DNA of 46,570 nt from Chrysochromulina tobinii (Eukaryota > Haptophyta > Prymnesiales > Chrysochromulinaceae), in assembly GCA_001275005.1 (NCBI GenBank), contig JWZX01003284.1:1-46570 (forward strand). Direction: 5' to 3'. The notes beneath the pieces are model-generated. The model was not told where the DNA came from and searched no databases. It was given only the letters and a program-made list of their open reading frames with translations. A program made the position numbers and the translations under genes. The number at the start of each line of letters is the position of its first letter. Within the stretch, counting starts at the first letter, position 1. Below, one piece after another: positions 27,220-36,416 of this stretch.

Positions 27220-28336
27220 TTAGGAGCTCTTCTTGGCTCTCGCGCGCTGGTTCATCGACCTATTCATCGACGAGCCACCCGTCGCCCGGTTCTGACTGCG
27301 ACACGGCCTCGCTTCGGCCGGCGCGAATCCGTACAGGTTGATCCACGCCTCTTGGCACATGGTGCCGTAGTAGAACAGGAGCTCGCTCCCCTGGGCAATC
27401 GGCGCCGTCGCGGTCGCGACGAAACCCTGCGAGGCCACGTTGAACTCCGCACGGATGCCCACCTGCCCAAAATTGAGCATATCGAGCACGTCAAGTCAAG
27501 TCAAGTCAAGTCAAGTCAAGTCAAGTCAAGTCAAGTCGGATGCCCACCTGCCCAAAATTGAGCATGTCGAGCACGGGCGCAAGGAAGGCGCGGTGCTCGC
27601 CGTCGACGGGGAGCACCCAGTCGCGCGCCGAGATGATCGCAAAGAGATGGAGGAAGCGTTCCCACCGGTAGATCCTCTCGAGGTGCTCGGGTGGGCAAAC
27701 GGGCGCCGCACATCCCAGGCCCTCGGAGAGCGGCGCTGGGAAGTGCTCGATGGCGCCGAGGATGAGCGCGTCGTACTGGGCACGTGCGTAGTTGCGCGAG
27801 CGGCTCGCGAGCTCGCGCGCCATGGGCGTCAGCTTCCGGTACCGCTCTGAGCTCTCGGGCCACAGCATGGGCACCCCGCTCACGTCGTGCGACCGGATGA
27901 GCTGCAGGTATGGCATTTGAGGCGATCGCTCGCGCGCGAGCTCGCGCATGGCGTAGAGGACGATGCGCGTGCGGTCGTCCACGGATTCCCGCCGCCGCCG
28001 TGCCGAGCCATTCGGCCTTTCAACAAGGCTGAAGGCTGGGCTCAAGGTCCACTGCATGACCGGCAGCAGCGACGAGTTGCCGACCGTGTACCCGGAGAGC
28101 AGCTCGCGCACCGGCACATTGCAAAGACGTTCGCCCTTGTTGATCGGCGCGATCGCCTTCGCGCCGCGGATCGTCGCGCCAAGCGACTCGTAGTAGAAGA
28201 AGCCGACGCCAACCTTTGGGCATACTCTCGCCAGCGCGCTGCTCGCAACGTATTGCTCCCACAGCTCGGTGAGTTGCGTCAGGTTGCGGCCCTCCCAGGT
28301 GGTGCGCGCATACACGTCCGGCTGGCTCGACGGCAT
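27220..28336 (-). CDS. SET-domain protein (Rubisco-LSMT/SETD3-like lysine methyltransferase)
   Basis: Exons 28336-27548 and 27462-27220 (phase 0), 343 aa. The first SET strand region reads ATIRGAKAIAPINKGERLCNVP. The catalytic core is VLDMLNFGQVGIR, where family members have DMLNH, and the C-terminal part AQGSELLFYYG corresponds to the usual G-E-x-x-x-x-Y-G. The insert between the two (about 90-230, helical, with WERFLHLFAIISARDW) is the iSET region of the LSMT/SETD3/SETD6 class, which methylates lysine or histidine on non-histone proteins using S-adenosylmethionine. The usual Asn-His of the NHS box is replaced by Asn-Phe, so activity needs checking. The short C-terminus is basic; the Rubis-substrate-binding domain is missing. 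The intron is a near-perfect duplication of the exon junction (see findings). Confidence 0.85.
27453..27575 (-). repeat. 38-bp direct repeat flanking a pentamer array: a duplication-born intron
   Basis: 27453-27490 and 27538-27575 are 38-nt direct repeats with one mismatch (GCATATCG versus GCATGTCG). Between them are nine TCAAG units. On the coding strand each copy contains TTTTGGGCAG|GTGGGCATCC; the first provides the donor and the second the acceptor of the 85-bp intron. Confidence 0.95.
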
Positions 28337-28858
28337 TGAGCTCCAACGCCGAGAGCCTCAAGGCCGACGGCAGGCCCTGCAACCCCAAGAGCCGCGGTGC
28401 TGTTCACACATATATTCACACTTAGTGCCGGTAAAAAGAAACCGACACGCACGCATGCCGATCGGTCAGTCAGTCAGGTTTCGCGGACACACCCGCGCTC
28501 ACCACACTCCGTCGCAAAGGAGAGCTCCGCTGCCCCCGGTCAACACGTTCTGATTACGAGCGCCTCACATCTGGGCGTTTACTCATTGTTACAATGGGAT
28601 AACAATGGGATTGTTGCACGCACTGATGAACACGCACGCGCTACGCACGCGCGCGATGCCTTTTGGCAACTTGCGTCGGCGTTTACAAATCGTTGAGCCC
28701 GGTGACTCGTTACTGATCTTCTGAAAGCTTAGATCGCGGGGAATCAAAAGAAAAGCTTCTAGCTTGGGGGGGAAAAAAGAAAATTAAAGTGACACCGTGC
28801 GGTGGAGACGACCCCGCTCGCGCGCGACCCCGCGCTCGAGGCCCTCACGCAGAGGACC
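28337..28858. other. Upstream region of the SET gene
   Basis: 522 bp between two minus-strand genes. Contains TTCACACATATATTCACAC (about 28403), the doubled ACAATGGGAT at about 28591 and 28602, and an A/G-rich run near 28770. No gene seen. Confidence 0.35.
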
Positions 28859-30289
28859 TCACGCCTTCGACGGCACAATGCACACACAGACCGGCGTGGG
28901 CACCTTCGTGGTCAGCTCCGTTGGCGGCCCGCCCTCGCAAAGGACAACGATCTTGTCGTCGTTCTGGTTGGCGACGAGCGCGAGCATGCCTGCCTGCGGC
29001 TCGGCGCTCGCGGCCGCGCCGCCGCCGTTGTCGCTGCCGCGCCGCTGCCTCTTCGTAGGGCTTGCGCTTGGAAGCCCCGGTAGCATCGCGAAATCGCGCG
29101 GAGTTTCGCCGAGGGTGCGCGTGACGCGGATGGGACGATCGTGGGCATCGACGAAGAGGCCCGATGGTGTGAGCGGGATGGCCGAGAGGGCGCCGGGTTC
29201 ACCCTCAATGCGCGACGACACGACCAGCTGAGATCCGTCCGGCGTCACGGCGATGGCGGCGAGGCTCGTCACTTTGTCAGAGCACACGCGCCTGCCGTGG
29301 CCTGGCTTGAGGCCACTCGCGTCCGTGCCCTCAAGCGCCCAGTTGGGTGCGACGAAGCGCGTGAACTCCTTCGAGGCATCGACAGTGCAGCCTGAAGGCA
29401 GCCGCGCGCCCGCACCCGGCAGCTCGCCGTGCAGAAAGTGGCTGCCGACGCCATCGAGTGCACACAGGAGCCCAACGGGCGGCTCGTCGCTGATCGCGCC
29501 GCTCTTGCGATCGATCTTGAATGCGGCCACCAGACTCGTAAGCTCGTAGCACACGTAGCACACCGCTTCCGTTGGATGCAGCGCAAGATGGCGCGGCCCA
29601 CCGCCCGCGAGCGCTTGATGGCTCCCCGATGGCACCGGCTCGCCGAGCGGAGCGGACAGGCTTGCTGCGTCGAAGGGGATCGACCACACGACGTCCGAGC
29701 CGAGGTCGGGCACGAGGACCGTCGACGATTTCGTGCCCGCCGAGACGTGCACCATGTGTGCGTGCGCTCTCTCCTGTCGCGCCGCGTTTGGCAGCGGGTA
29801 GGTGATCGGGTGCGTGGCCGGTGGCAAGTCCACGTATTGCACGTTGGTGCCGTCGAGCTTGCCGTCAGGCAGCCGTGCGATCGCGACCACCGAGCCTGTG
29901 AGGTAGTTGGCCGCGAGCACGTGCGACCCGCCCGGTGCTACAGTCACGTGGCAGCACGCGGCGGCGTCCGCCAGGTCCCGTCGAATGGGCTCGCCGTTGC
30001 AAGCCAGCTCGCCCGTGCTCTCATTCAGGGTGAGCGCCGCGACGAAGCCGGCATCGCTGTGCGACTCCTCGACCACGTAGACGTCCAGCCGGTCTGCCAC
30101 GGAGTCACGGAACACGGTGACGTAGGACGGGTTCTTGAAGACGTCGCCAAGCTGCGCCTTGCCAAAGTCCTCGGTGAAGGCGAGAGACGAGCGGTCAAAT
30201 TTTAGGACATAGAGGCCCTTGCCTTTGCCGTTCACGTGGCCGAGCTTCTCGCCGTACGTGCCACAGATGACGAGGTGCTCCATGTTCAT
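28859..30289 (-). CDS. Lactonase-type seven-bladed beta-propeller protein (6-phosphogluconolactonase-like)
   Basis: 476 aa, ATG 30289 (MNMEHLVICGTYGEK) to TGA 28859. The start is typical of the family: a first strand with GTYGEK. Propeller signatures recur: HMVHVSAGTKSSTVLVPDLGSDVVW and GGGPRHLALHPTEAVCYVCYEL match the family's H-x-V...VPDLG-D and GPRH-L-HP...E-L core, and DGSQLVVSSR the last blade. The family includes bacterial 6-phosphogluconolactonase (Pgl) and fungal carboxymuconate cyclases. Which lactone is used here is unknown, and a pentose-phosphate role is plausible but unproven. No signal peptide, so cytosolic. A disordered, basic segment (SPTKRQRRGSDNGGGA) is inserted near the C-terminus. 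Divergent from the glycosyltransferase-like gene, 236 bp away. Confidence 0.85.
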   Translation of the reverse strand: MNMEHLVICGTYGEKLGHVNGKGKGLYVLKFDRSSLAFTEDFGKAQLGDVFKNPSYVTVFRDSVADRLDVYVVEESHSDAGFVAALTLNESTGELACNGEPIRRDLADAAACCHVTVAPGGSHVLAANYLTGSVVAIARLPDGKLDGTNVQYVDLPPATHPITYPLPNAARQERAHAHMVHVSAGTKSSTVLVPDLGSDVVWSIPFDAASLSAPLGEPVPSGSHQALAGGGPRHLALHPTEAVCYVCYELTSLVAAFKIDRKSGAISDEPPVGLLCALDGVGSHFLHGELPGAGARLPSGCTVDASKEFTRFVAPNWALEGTDASGLKPGHGRRVCSDKVTSLAAIAVTPDGSQLVVSSRIEGEPGALSAIPLTPSGLFVDAHDRPIRVTRTLGETPRDFAMLPGLPSASPTKRQRRGSDNGGGAAASAEPQAGMLALVANQNDDKIVVLCEGGPPTELTTKVPTPVCVCIVPSKA

Positions 30290-30525
30290 CGCACGAGTTA
30301 CAAAGAGAAAAGCGGAAGTGTGAATGGTGACAAATGGCACGAACGTGTACTTTCTTTTCTGAAGAATCCCTTTGGACAATACCTGTGGTCCCTTGTGGAC
30401 ACACATTCACATTCACACACACTCATTCACACTTGTGTGTGCGACTTGGTGCGACCCGGCGTGGAGTGAGTCTCGCTTCGCGCACCGGGACTGCTGGCCC
30501 ACCTCGATCCGGGATCAGCATCGCA
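30290..30525. promoter_or_regulatory. Probable bidirectional promoter with CACATTCACA repeats
   Basis: 236 bp between divergent start codons. Includes AGTGTGAATGGTG (about 30318) and an ACACATTCACATTCACACAC run (30401-30440). A GGGATCAG just before the right-hand ATG could be an intron acceptor in a leader. Confidence 0.45.
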
Positions 30526-31992
30526 ATGCGCGACTCGACGGTCGCTGTCCTATTCGGCGCGTACTTCAAGGTGAGCTTCGAGCCGGCCAACCTCCGCGCC
30601 AAGCTCATCGATCCTCTCAAGGCGAACACGTTCGTCTTCCTCACCTACCGCGCCGACAGCGAGCGGAACGACCGGTGCAACAGCATCGGTTCGTGCGGCG
30701 TTCGCGCGCGCTTCCAATGCCTCAAGCCGATCACCCGGTTCGAGATGGAACGGCAGCTCACAACTCGTGAGCTAACGGAGCAGCTCGAATCATCGCCTGG
30801 CTGGTGGACCCTCTTCAAGATGTACCAACAAGTCTCCGGCTGCGTGCGACACAACAGCAGCAGCACTTGCCCCAGCTGCTTCGCCAACGACGGCTCGTCT
30901 CCTTACAGATGCTCAAGCCGCCTCTCTGAAGGCGGCAACACATTTGTCGCGCCCGTGATCGGGAACAGCAAGTTGAACGTGCTGCGTGAGTTCCACATGC
31001 AAGCGCGTGGATTGCAGATGATCGCGGCACACGAGAACGGCCCGGAGCGAGGCGGTAAGGCGTACGAGTACGTGGTGTGGTCGAGGCTCGAGTACGTGTG
31101 GCTGCGGCCCCACCCTTCCCCCGAGCATCTCGGCATCGGCCGCGCCTCCATCAATGGCGGCGCAGGCTGCCTGTGGGTGCCACTCGGAGAAGACTACGGC
31201 GGGCTCAACGACCGGCACGCCCTGATCCCCCGAGCGCTCGCCCCACTCTACCTCGGCCGGTGGAACGTGATTCGCGACGGAAAGCTCGTGCAGATCATCC
31301 CGTGCCTCCACCCGGACGCTGGGAGCACGAAGCCATGCGCCCAGTCCTCGGAACGCATGCTCGCCGCCCTCCTCGCCTACAGCAACGTCTCCATGTGCCG
31401 CTTCCCACCGGTTGCCTACTTGCAGTGCTGCGGTGCTCGGCACGGCGAATCGTCTCACAACTCGACAAACGCTATCTTTTGCCGCAAGACTGCGTGTCAC
31501 AGTGGGGAGTGGCCCAAGACAGGGAACGGCACGTTCCAAAAGGGGGTGTCCACTGCCGGCACGAGGACGAGCCACCTGAGCGGCAAGTACCCGCAAGAGC
31601 TCGCCATGGCGCTCGTGCATGCATCGGTGCTTGAAGTGCAAGGCGTGAGCCTGGGGTTCCGCAACACGACCTGGCCGCCGCAGGGCTTCTGGCACTCGAT
31701 GATTCCGTTATCCCACAGCCTCGTGATTCATGTCCCCTCCGCTGGACAGGGGGACACCACGTCCCTTGGGCAATGGTCCAAATCTGTCTCTGGGGCGCTC
31801 CGCCTCACCCACCAATTCACATGGTCGCTCATCCGCAAAGCTTCGGACTACAGGGATACGGCGTGGCCTCCTGCAATTGTTGACTCCTCAACCAGACTCC
31901 TCCAGCAGCTGCTCGCGCCGATCGGTGATGCAGCGGAGGGACCGTTGGGGCCTTTTTGCGGCGTGCACCGCAATCACTCTGGCGAGACCTGA
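30526..31992 (+). CDS. Putative glycosyltransferase-like protein
   Basis: 488 aa from ATG 30526 (MRDSTVAVLFGAYFKVSFEP) to TGA 31992. The N-terminal strand VAVLFGAYFK begins a Rossmann-like fold. YEYVVWSRLEYVWLRPHP followed by CLWVPLGEDYGGLNDRHALIP is the pattern 'speaker of the acceptor sugar': in several algal and plant glycosyltransferase families an R-x-D-v-W-L block is followed by W-x-P-x-G-D-Y-x-G-x-N-D-R. Many Cys pairs (CPSCFANDG, CRFPPVAYLQCC) and N-glycosylation sequons (NHS, NTT, NGT) suggest a luminal or secreted domain, though no clear signal peptide or TM is seen, so an upstream exon with a signal anchor is possible. Donor and acceptor sugars are unknown. Confidence 0.6.
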   Translation: MRDSTVAVLFGAYFKVSFEPANLRAKLIDPLKANTFVFLTYRADSERNDRCNSIGSCGVRARFQCLKPITRFEMERQLTTRELTEQLESSPGWWTLFKMYQQVSGCVRHNSSSTCPSCFANDGSSPYRCSSRLSEGGNTFVAPVIGNSKLNVLREFHMQARGLQMIAAHENGPERGGKAYEYVVWSRLEYVWLRPHPSPEHLGIGRASINGGAGCLWVPLGEDYGGLNDRHALIPRALAPLYLGRWNVIRDGKLVQIIPCLHPDAGSTKPCAQSSERMLAALLAYSNVSMCRFPPVAYLQCCGARHGESSHNSTNAIFCRKTACHSGEWPKTGNGTFQKGVSTAGTRTSHLSGKYPQELAMALVHASVLEVQGVSLGFRNTTWPPQGFWHSMIPLSHSLVIHVPSAGQGDTTSLGQWSKSVSGALRLTHQFTWSLIRKASDYRDTAWPPAIVDSSTRLLQQLLAPIGDAAEGPLGPFCGVHRNHSGET

Positions 31993-32578
31993 ACTGGATG
32001 GGATCTCGCATCCACCGGCAGCGGCACAAAACCCCGACGACCATGTGTGAGCTAACAGCTAAAGCATGTGAAGTGATGGGACCGCCGGCGACCCCAGCCC
32101 TGCTGAAACCAGCGAACGTCGAGCCTCTTGTGAGCGCGGATGCGCTGAGGCTGAACCTTTCTCCTTTGCAAGTTAAAAATTGACTCTTATTGACTCACCC
32201 AAAATCCAAATGTCGAGAGTGTTTCATTGGAGCGTTTTTCACCGCCTTTGACACTAAGTATCTTCTCAATCACCATCCGGCTGTCGTTGCGGTTCAGCTT
32301 CCCGTCCTGTCCGACTTCGCAGTGGAGTTCTACTAGCACATCCACAACGCACAAAACGACACGGTTTCCTCTGGCTCCTGCACCAGATGGGCGCTGGATA
32401 GGCCGGGCGTCTATAGGCCTCCGAGTGAAGTCGAATTGCCATAAGCATAGAACGCTCGAAAAGCCGCAACTGCGACATCGCCGCGCCCAGGTCGGAATGC
32501 CAGCACCGATACGTCGGTCAGCGCTGTCACAGACGAGAGACAGGGTAAACACCTATCTGCAGTCCTCCACGTGCTCGC
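31993..32578. other. Convergent intergenic region with an EF-hand-like fragment
   Basis: 586 bp between two converging genes. The minus strand at about 32345-32190 encodes GQDGKLNRND...IEKILSV, reminiscent of the second half of an EF-hand, and ends at TTTTGG|GTGAGT, a good donor. No start or partner exon could be placed, so I do not call a gene. Confidence 0.3.
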
Positions 32579-34239
32579 TCACGGCGGGCAGAGCGGCGTG
32601 TCCGGCGCCAGCGGCACCTTGTCAAAGTCACCACCAGCGAGGAACCGGGTCAGCATATCGAGTGCGTGCTTAGGCCGGTCGCGCGGTACCATATGGCCCG
32701 CCCCCTTGACGGTGAGGAATGTGAGGGGCACACCCGCGGTGGCATACTCTTCAAAATAGCCCGCCACCTGCCCATCGGAGCCGCGCCACTTGGTCCACTC
32801 GCGTGTCTTGTTGAGCGCCAGCCCCTGGTTGATCCACGCCGAGTTGCCCATGTGTGAGAGGATGTAATCTGCGTCGCCATTGTAGATAAGGATCTGTAGC
32901 TCGCCCTCGGCCACCCACTGCTTGTACCGCGGCAGCTCCGACAGGTAGTTGAAGTCGTACTGCACGTTGCCGCAGTCGGACCACTTGCCACCTGGGATTG
33001 TGCCCGGGCGCACCCCGATGGCCTGCTGCACGGCGGGTAGGTTGAGGTACGCGGCAGAGTACGCGTCCGCGCACGTGGGGTAGATGGGCGAGATGGTCGT
33101 CTGCGTGCGCCGACCACGCCCGTCGAGGGCGCTGCCAGAGTGGTCTACTGTCGCCTCCTCCTCAACCGCCGTCGGCGCCCGCTGTGCGTTGTGCCGTTGC
33201 TGCTTTGCGCGCTGCTGCTCCTCGAGGAGCATGAAGGCCTGCGTCTTCAGCCGTTGCTGGCCCTCGAGGCACACGTCCACGTAGATGTCGTAAATGTCGA
33301 TCGAGCCGTCCCGAGCGAGCGCCGTCGCGCGATCGACGGCCTCGCCGCACGCCGCCGGGCACTCGACGTCCGGTCGCTGCCAGAAGCAACGGGCATAGGA
33401 GCCATTACAGGCGACGTCTGCTGAGTCGAGGAGGCTCTGGCTCGTCAGGGCATGGTAGCGCGTGTTCGGCACGTTAGCGTTGAAATCCAGGAACCAATCC
33501 GTGTACCCGTTGCCCACGGCAAAACCTTTGATGTTGATGCGCTCAGGCGCGCTCGGCGCTAGCGCGGCGTTGCCCGCCTGGATGGCGGCGACGGTCTCTG
33601 GCACGTAGTGACCTCCATAACTCTCGCCCATCACGTCTGCGGCGGGTGAGAGTCGGAATGCATGCGGCAGGTGAACGTCGGAATGCATGCGTCAGGTGAG
33701 CGCACGAGGCTGCGGGCAGCTTCCTATCATCAAGGCTGCGTTCGAGGGAGTCTGCCAGTCGTACAGAACGGGCGGCCGCGCAGATCCGGGTGCAAATTGA
33801 AGAAGGCGAGTAGAGCCTTGTAAGTCTCATAGGCGGTGACCGTGTCATTGGCCGGCAAATTTGGATACGAGAAGCCGACACCGGCTGGCTGCTCAAGGAA
33901 GAGAACGTTGGCCACTTTGTTGAACGAGTAGGGATTGAACGTCACGTTGAGTGTCTTCTGGACGACGAACGGTCCGAGCTCGGTGAACGTGCCTCCCAGT
34001 GAGCTGCAGCCGGGCCCGCCGTTGAGCCACAAGAGGAGTGGCTTGGACTTGGGATCAGCCACTGCCTCGTGGTACCAGTAAAACAAGTGGGTGTCGCGGC
34101 TGGTGCCAGTCGACAAGTAGCCGCTGCTGTGGTTGAAGCACGGCGAGGTGGCGAGACCTGGCAGGGATGTGACCTTAGCAGCTGATGCTGCGCCGAAGAG
34201 GACGACACGCACGAGCGTGTGGAGTGATGATAAGAGCAT
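32579..34239 (-). CDS. Serine carboxypeptidase (S10 family), secreted
   Basis: Exons 34239-33765 and 33636-32579, phase 1; 510 aa. The N-terminus LLSSLHTLVRVVLFGAASA is a signal peptide. WLNGGPGCSSLGG is the S10 substrate-binding signature. The splice junction (donor GTACGA, acceptor CCGCAG) rebuilds FYVMGESYGGHY with the nucleophile Ser at about 164. The Asp lies in YNGDADYI (about 413) and the His in KGAGHMVP (about 474), completing the triad. The Cys-rich middle (ACNGSYARCFWQRPDVECPAAC) matches the disulphide-bonded insert of the family. Expected to trim C-terminal residues from peptides at acid pH in a vacuole or outside the cell. A low-complexity KQQRHNAQRAPTAVEEE insert (about 270) is probably where some members are cleaved into two chains. 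Confidence 0.92.
33637..33764 (-). repeat. Carboxypeptidase intron with ~25-bp tandem repeat at its 3' end
   Basis: On the coding strand, CACCTGACGCATGCATTCCG and CACCTGCCGCATGCATTCCG follow one another, then CTCACCCGCCGCAG forms the acceptor. The acceptor looks like the truncated third copy of the repeat. Confidence 0.75.
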
Positions 34240-34801
34240 CGCAGTGTGCGCCGTGTTGGGGCGGAGCGCGCTTTAAAAGCGCGGTCGACATCCTGTTTTG
34301 CTTTTTCCTGATCGGTATTCCGTTCTCCATGCTGTCAACAGAGTTTTGAGTTCGGTTGCTCGTGGCGAAGCTGCAGGAGGGAACAGAGTGAGTGAGAGGT
34401 GAGTCGGAGAGTGAGCGACTATGTCTCAATAACTCACTCACTCTCACTCGTGAACAGACGCTCCTTTACTGTGAACTTGGTCGCGTAGGTTAATTCATCA
34501 AACTTCACAAAGGCAGCCTGGTGAGCGCGACATCCCAAGATCAACGATCCAGCCCCCGGTTCAAAAACACCGGGGGGAGCGGGGACACAAGGTAGACAAT
34601 CGGTGTACCGGTAAGACGCCGCGCGCGCGAGCGTTTCGCTGAGGGCGAAGGGCGGATGGGAACTTCAAAGCTGTCACGAGGCTGATTTGCACTCGCCAAC
34701 TGACAACCTCTTCGGACTACAATTTATGAGTTGCCTCGGACTCCCAAAAGCGTTAAGTTCCGAATCGCACGTTCGGCGTCCGCAAAACGCGTCGCTGCAC
34801 A
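34240..34801. other. Divergent intergenic, carboxypeptidase / Nudix-like
   Basis: 562 bp. Holds GAGTGAGTGAG (about 34387) facing CTCACTCACTC (about 34431), an inverted repeat that can fold, and a G-rich GGGGGGAGCGGGG near 34572. No gene supported. Confidence 0.35.
34272..34279 (-). promoter_or_regulatory. TATA-like TTTTAAAG upstream of carboxypeptidase
   Basis: Within GCGCGCTTTAAAAGCGCG, a palindrome-like AT island 33-40 bp before the ATG at 34239. If used, the leader would be only a few bases long. Confidence 0.3.
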
Positions 34802-36370
34802 ATGGTCGGCCACAAGTTCGCAGACAAAGTCTCCCTTCGCGAGTATCTTCTTGCGCACGGCGTGGATTCCATCGCATGGGGCACGCGCGGTGCCAAGCAC
34901 GTTGAGGACCTGCTCGAGGAGCTGCAGCAAGGGGAAGCATCGCTGCAGCTCGTCGATGGCAAGATCTATCGCAACCTGGGCGTCGTGAAGCTGATCGTAC
35001 GCAGCCCGGAGGTCCCAGGGCAGCATCTCGTTTGCTACGAGCAGCAGATGGCCGACGGGCGCAAGCGCCAACGCAACGTGCTTCTGGCGGAGAAGAAGAA
35101 GCGCAACGAGACGGCAGATCAGGCTGCGATGCGAGCCATCAGGGAGGAGCTGGGCAGCGTCAAGGGGATGAAGCTCGACAGTGTGCTGCTGCGCGTGGGC
35201 ACCTACAAGAATTGGGAGGAGGCCGATGTGTCTCCATCATATCCGACGCTCTCCACCCGGTACGAGCTGCATCAGTATGAGGTGCGCGTGCGCGGCCTGC
35301 CCAAGCATCCGTTCATGACGGTTGAGGATGCTGGCGAGGGCAAGAAGAAGTTCAACTTTTGGAAGTGGGTCGTCGACTCCGATGACGATCTTCGGTACAA
35401 GGGCTTTGCCACTGGGCAGCGGCTCTCAGACGTCCACGAGGAACACCCAATAAACCCCAGCAAGTGGCAGCCGTCGGGAGTCGCTCAAAACATATTCGCA
35501 GACAAGGTGGAGGCGCGTAAGTACCTTCTCTCGCACGGTGTGGATACAGCCGCGTGGGGCGTATGTGATGCCAAGCGCATCGAAGACCTGCTCGAGGAGC
35601 TGCAGCAAGGGGAAGCATCACTGCAGCTCGTCGATGGCAAGATCTATCGCAACCTGGGCGTCGTGAAGCTGATCGTACGCAGCCCGGAGGTCCCAGGGCA
35701 GCATCTCGTTTGCTACGAGCAGCAGATGGCCGACGGGCGCAAGCGCCAACGCAACGTGCTTCTGGCGGAGAAGAAGAAGCGCAACGAGACGGCAGATCAG
35801 GCTGCGATGCGAGCCATCAGGGAGGAGCTGGGCAGCGTCAAGGGGATGAAGCTCGACAGTGTGCTGCTGCGCGTGGGCACCTACAAGAATTGGGAGGAGG
35901 CCGATGTGTCTCCATCATATCCGACGCTCTCCACCCGGTACGAGCTGCATCAGTATGAGGTGCGCGTGCGCGGCCTGCCCAAGCATCCGTTCATGACGGT
36001 TGAGGATGCGGGCGAGGGCAAGAAGAAGTTCAACTTTTGGAAGTGGGTCGTCGACTCCGATGTCGATCTTCGGTACAAGGGCCCTTCGACGGGTGTCCTC
36101 GGCTTCAATGAGTTGTTGGCTCAGCGTCCGCCGTCGACCATAGGAGACAGCCGCAAGGGCTTCGACGTCGCGTTCATCAACTCGCCAATAGGCTCCGCCA
36201 CTTACTGGCCCGCGGCGACTGCATTCTTGTCGCCGCGCAGCGTTCATTGCTGGCAGCCCAGCGTAAACGAGGGGGGGGGGATCCTCACGCCGACGTGGCA
36301 GCCGCCGCAGGCGCAGTCACTCGCCAACCCCGTTTCCAGGCGCCACCCACATCGCACTACGCCATTTTGA
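34802..36370 (+). CDS. Tandem Nudix-like protein
   Basis: 522 aa from ATG 34802. Two copies of a ~226-residue unit: each starts FADKV...YLL.HGVD..AWG..AK..EDL, and continues with LLEELQQGEASLQLVDG and GVVKLIVRSPEVPGQHLVCYEQQ. Each has the Nudix-box-like ETADQAAMRAIREELG (about residues 103-118 and 329-344), with the central REELG kept but the first Gly and the first Glu of RE missing, then VGTYKNWEEAD and FNFWKWV. The fold is probably Nudix; catalysis is doubtful because metal-ligand positions are altered. The last 95 residues after the second unit are unlike either copy and rich in Pro/Gln; a 10-G run (about 36271-36280) lies there and could hide a frameshift. No signal or TM. Confidence 0.7.
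   Translation: MVGHKFADKVSLREYLLAHGVDSIAWGTRGAKHVEDLLEELQQGEASLQLVDGKIYRNLGVVKLIVRSPEVPGQHLVCYEQQMADGRKRQRNVLLAEKKKRNETADQAAMRAIREELGSVKGMKLDSVLLRVGTYKNWEEADVSPSYPTLSTRYELHQYEVRVRGLPKHPFMTVEDAGEGKKKFNFWKWVVDSDDDLRYKGFATGQRLSDVHEEHPINPSKWQPSGVAQNIFADKVEARKYLLSHGVDTAAWGVCDAKRIEDLLEELQQGEASLQLVDGKIYRNLGVVKLIVRSPEVPGQHLVCYEQQMADGRKRQRNVLLAEKKKRNETADQAAMRAIREELGSVKGMKLDSVLLRVGTYKNWEEADVSPSYPTLSTRYELHQYEVRVRGLPKHPFMTVEDAGEGKKKFNFWKWVVDSDVDLRYKGPSTGVLGFNELLAQRPPSTIGDSRKGFDVAFINSPIGSATYWPAATAFLSPRSVHCWQPSVNEGGGILTPTWQPPQAQSLANPVSRRHPHRTTPF
34907..36082 (+). repeat. 498-bp near-identical intragenic direct repeat
   Basis: 34907-35404 and 35585-36082 (offset 678) differ at only three positions by eye (35620, about 36009 and about 36062), while the adjoining 100 bp of each unit differ at about a third of positions. 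Confidence 0.92.
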
Positions 36371-36416
36371 GCCGAGGCCTCCGACACCCTCGCAGCGGCA
36401 GCCGCACGAGCAGAGG

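Noticed and set aside
28591-28612. Doubled ACAATGGGAT as a possible insertion-site duplication
   Set aside because: The copies are adjacent, with no element between them.
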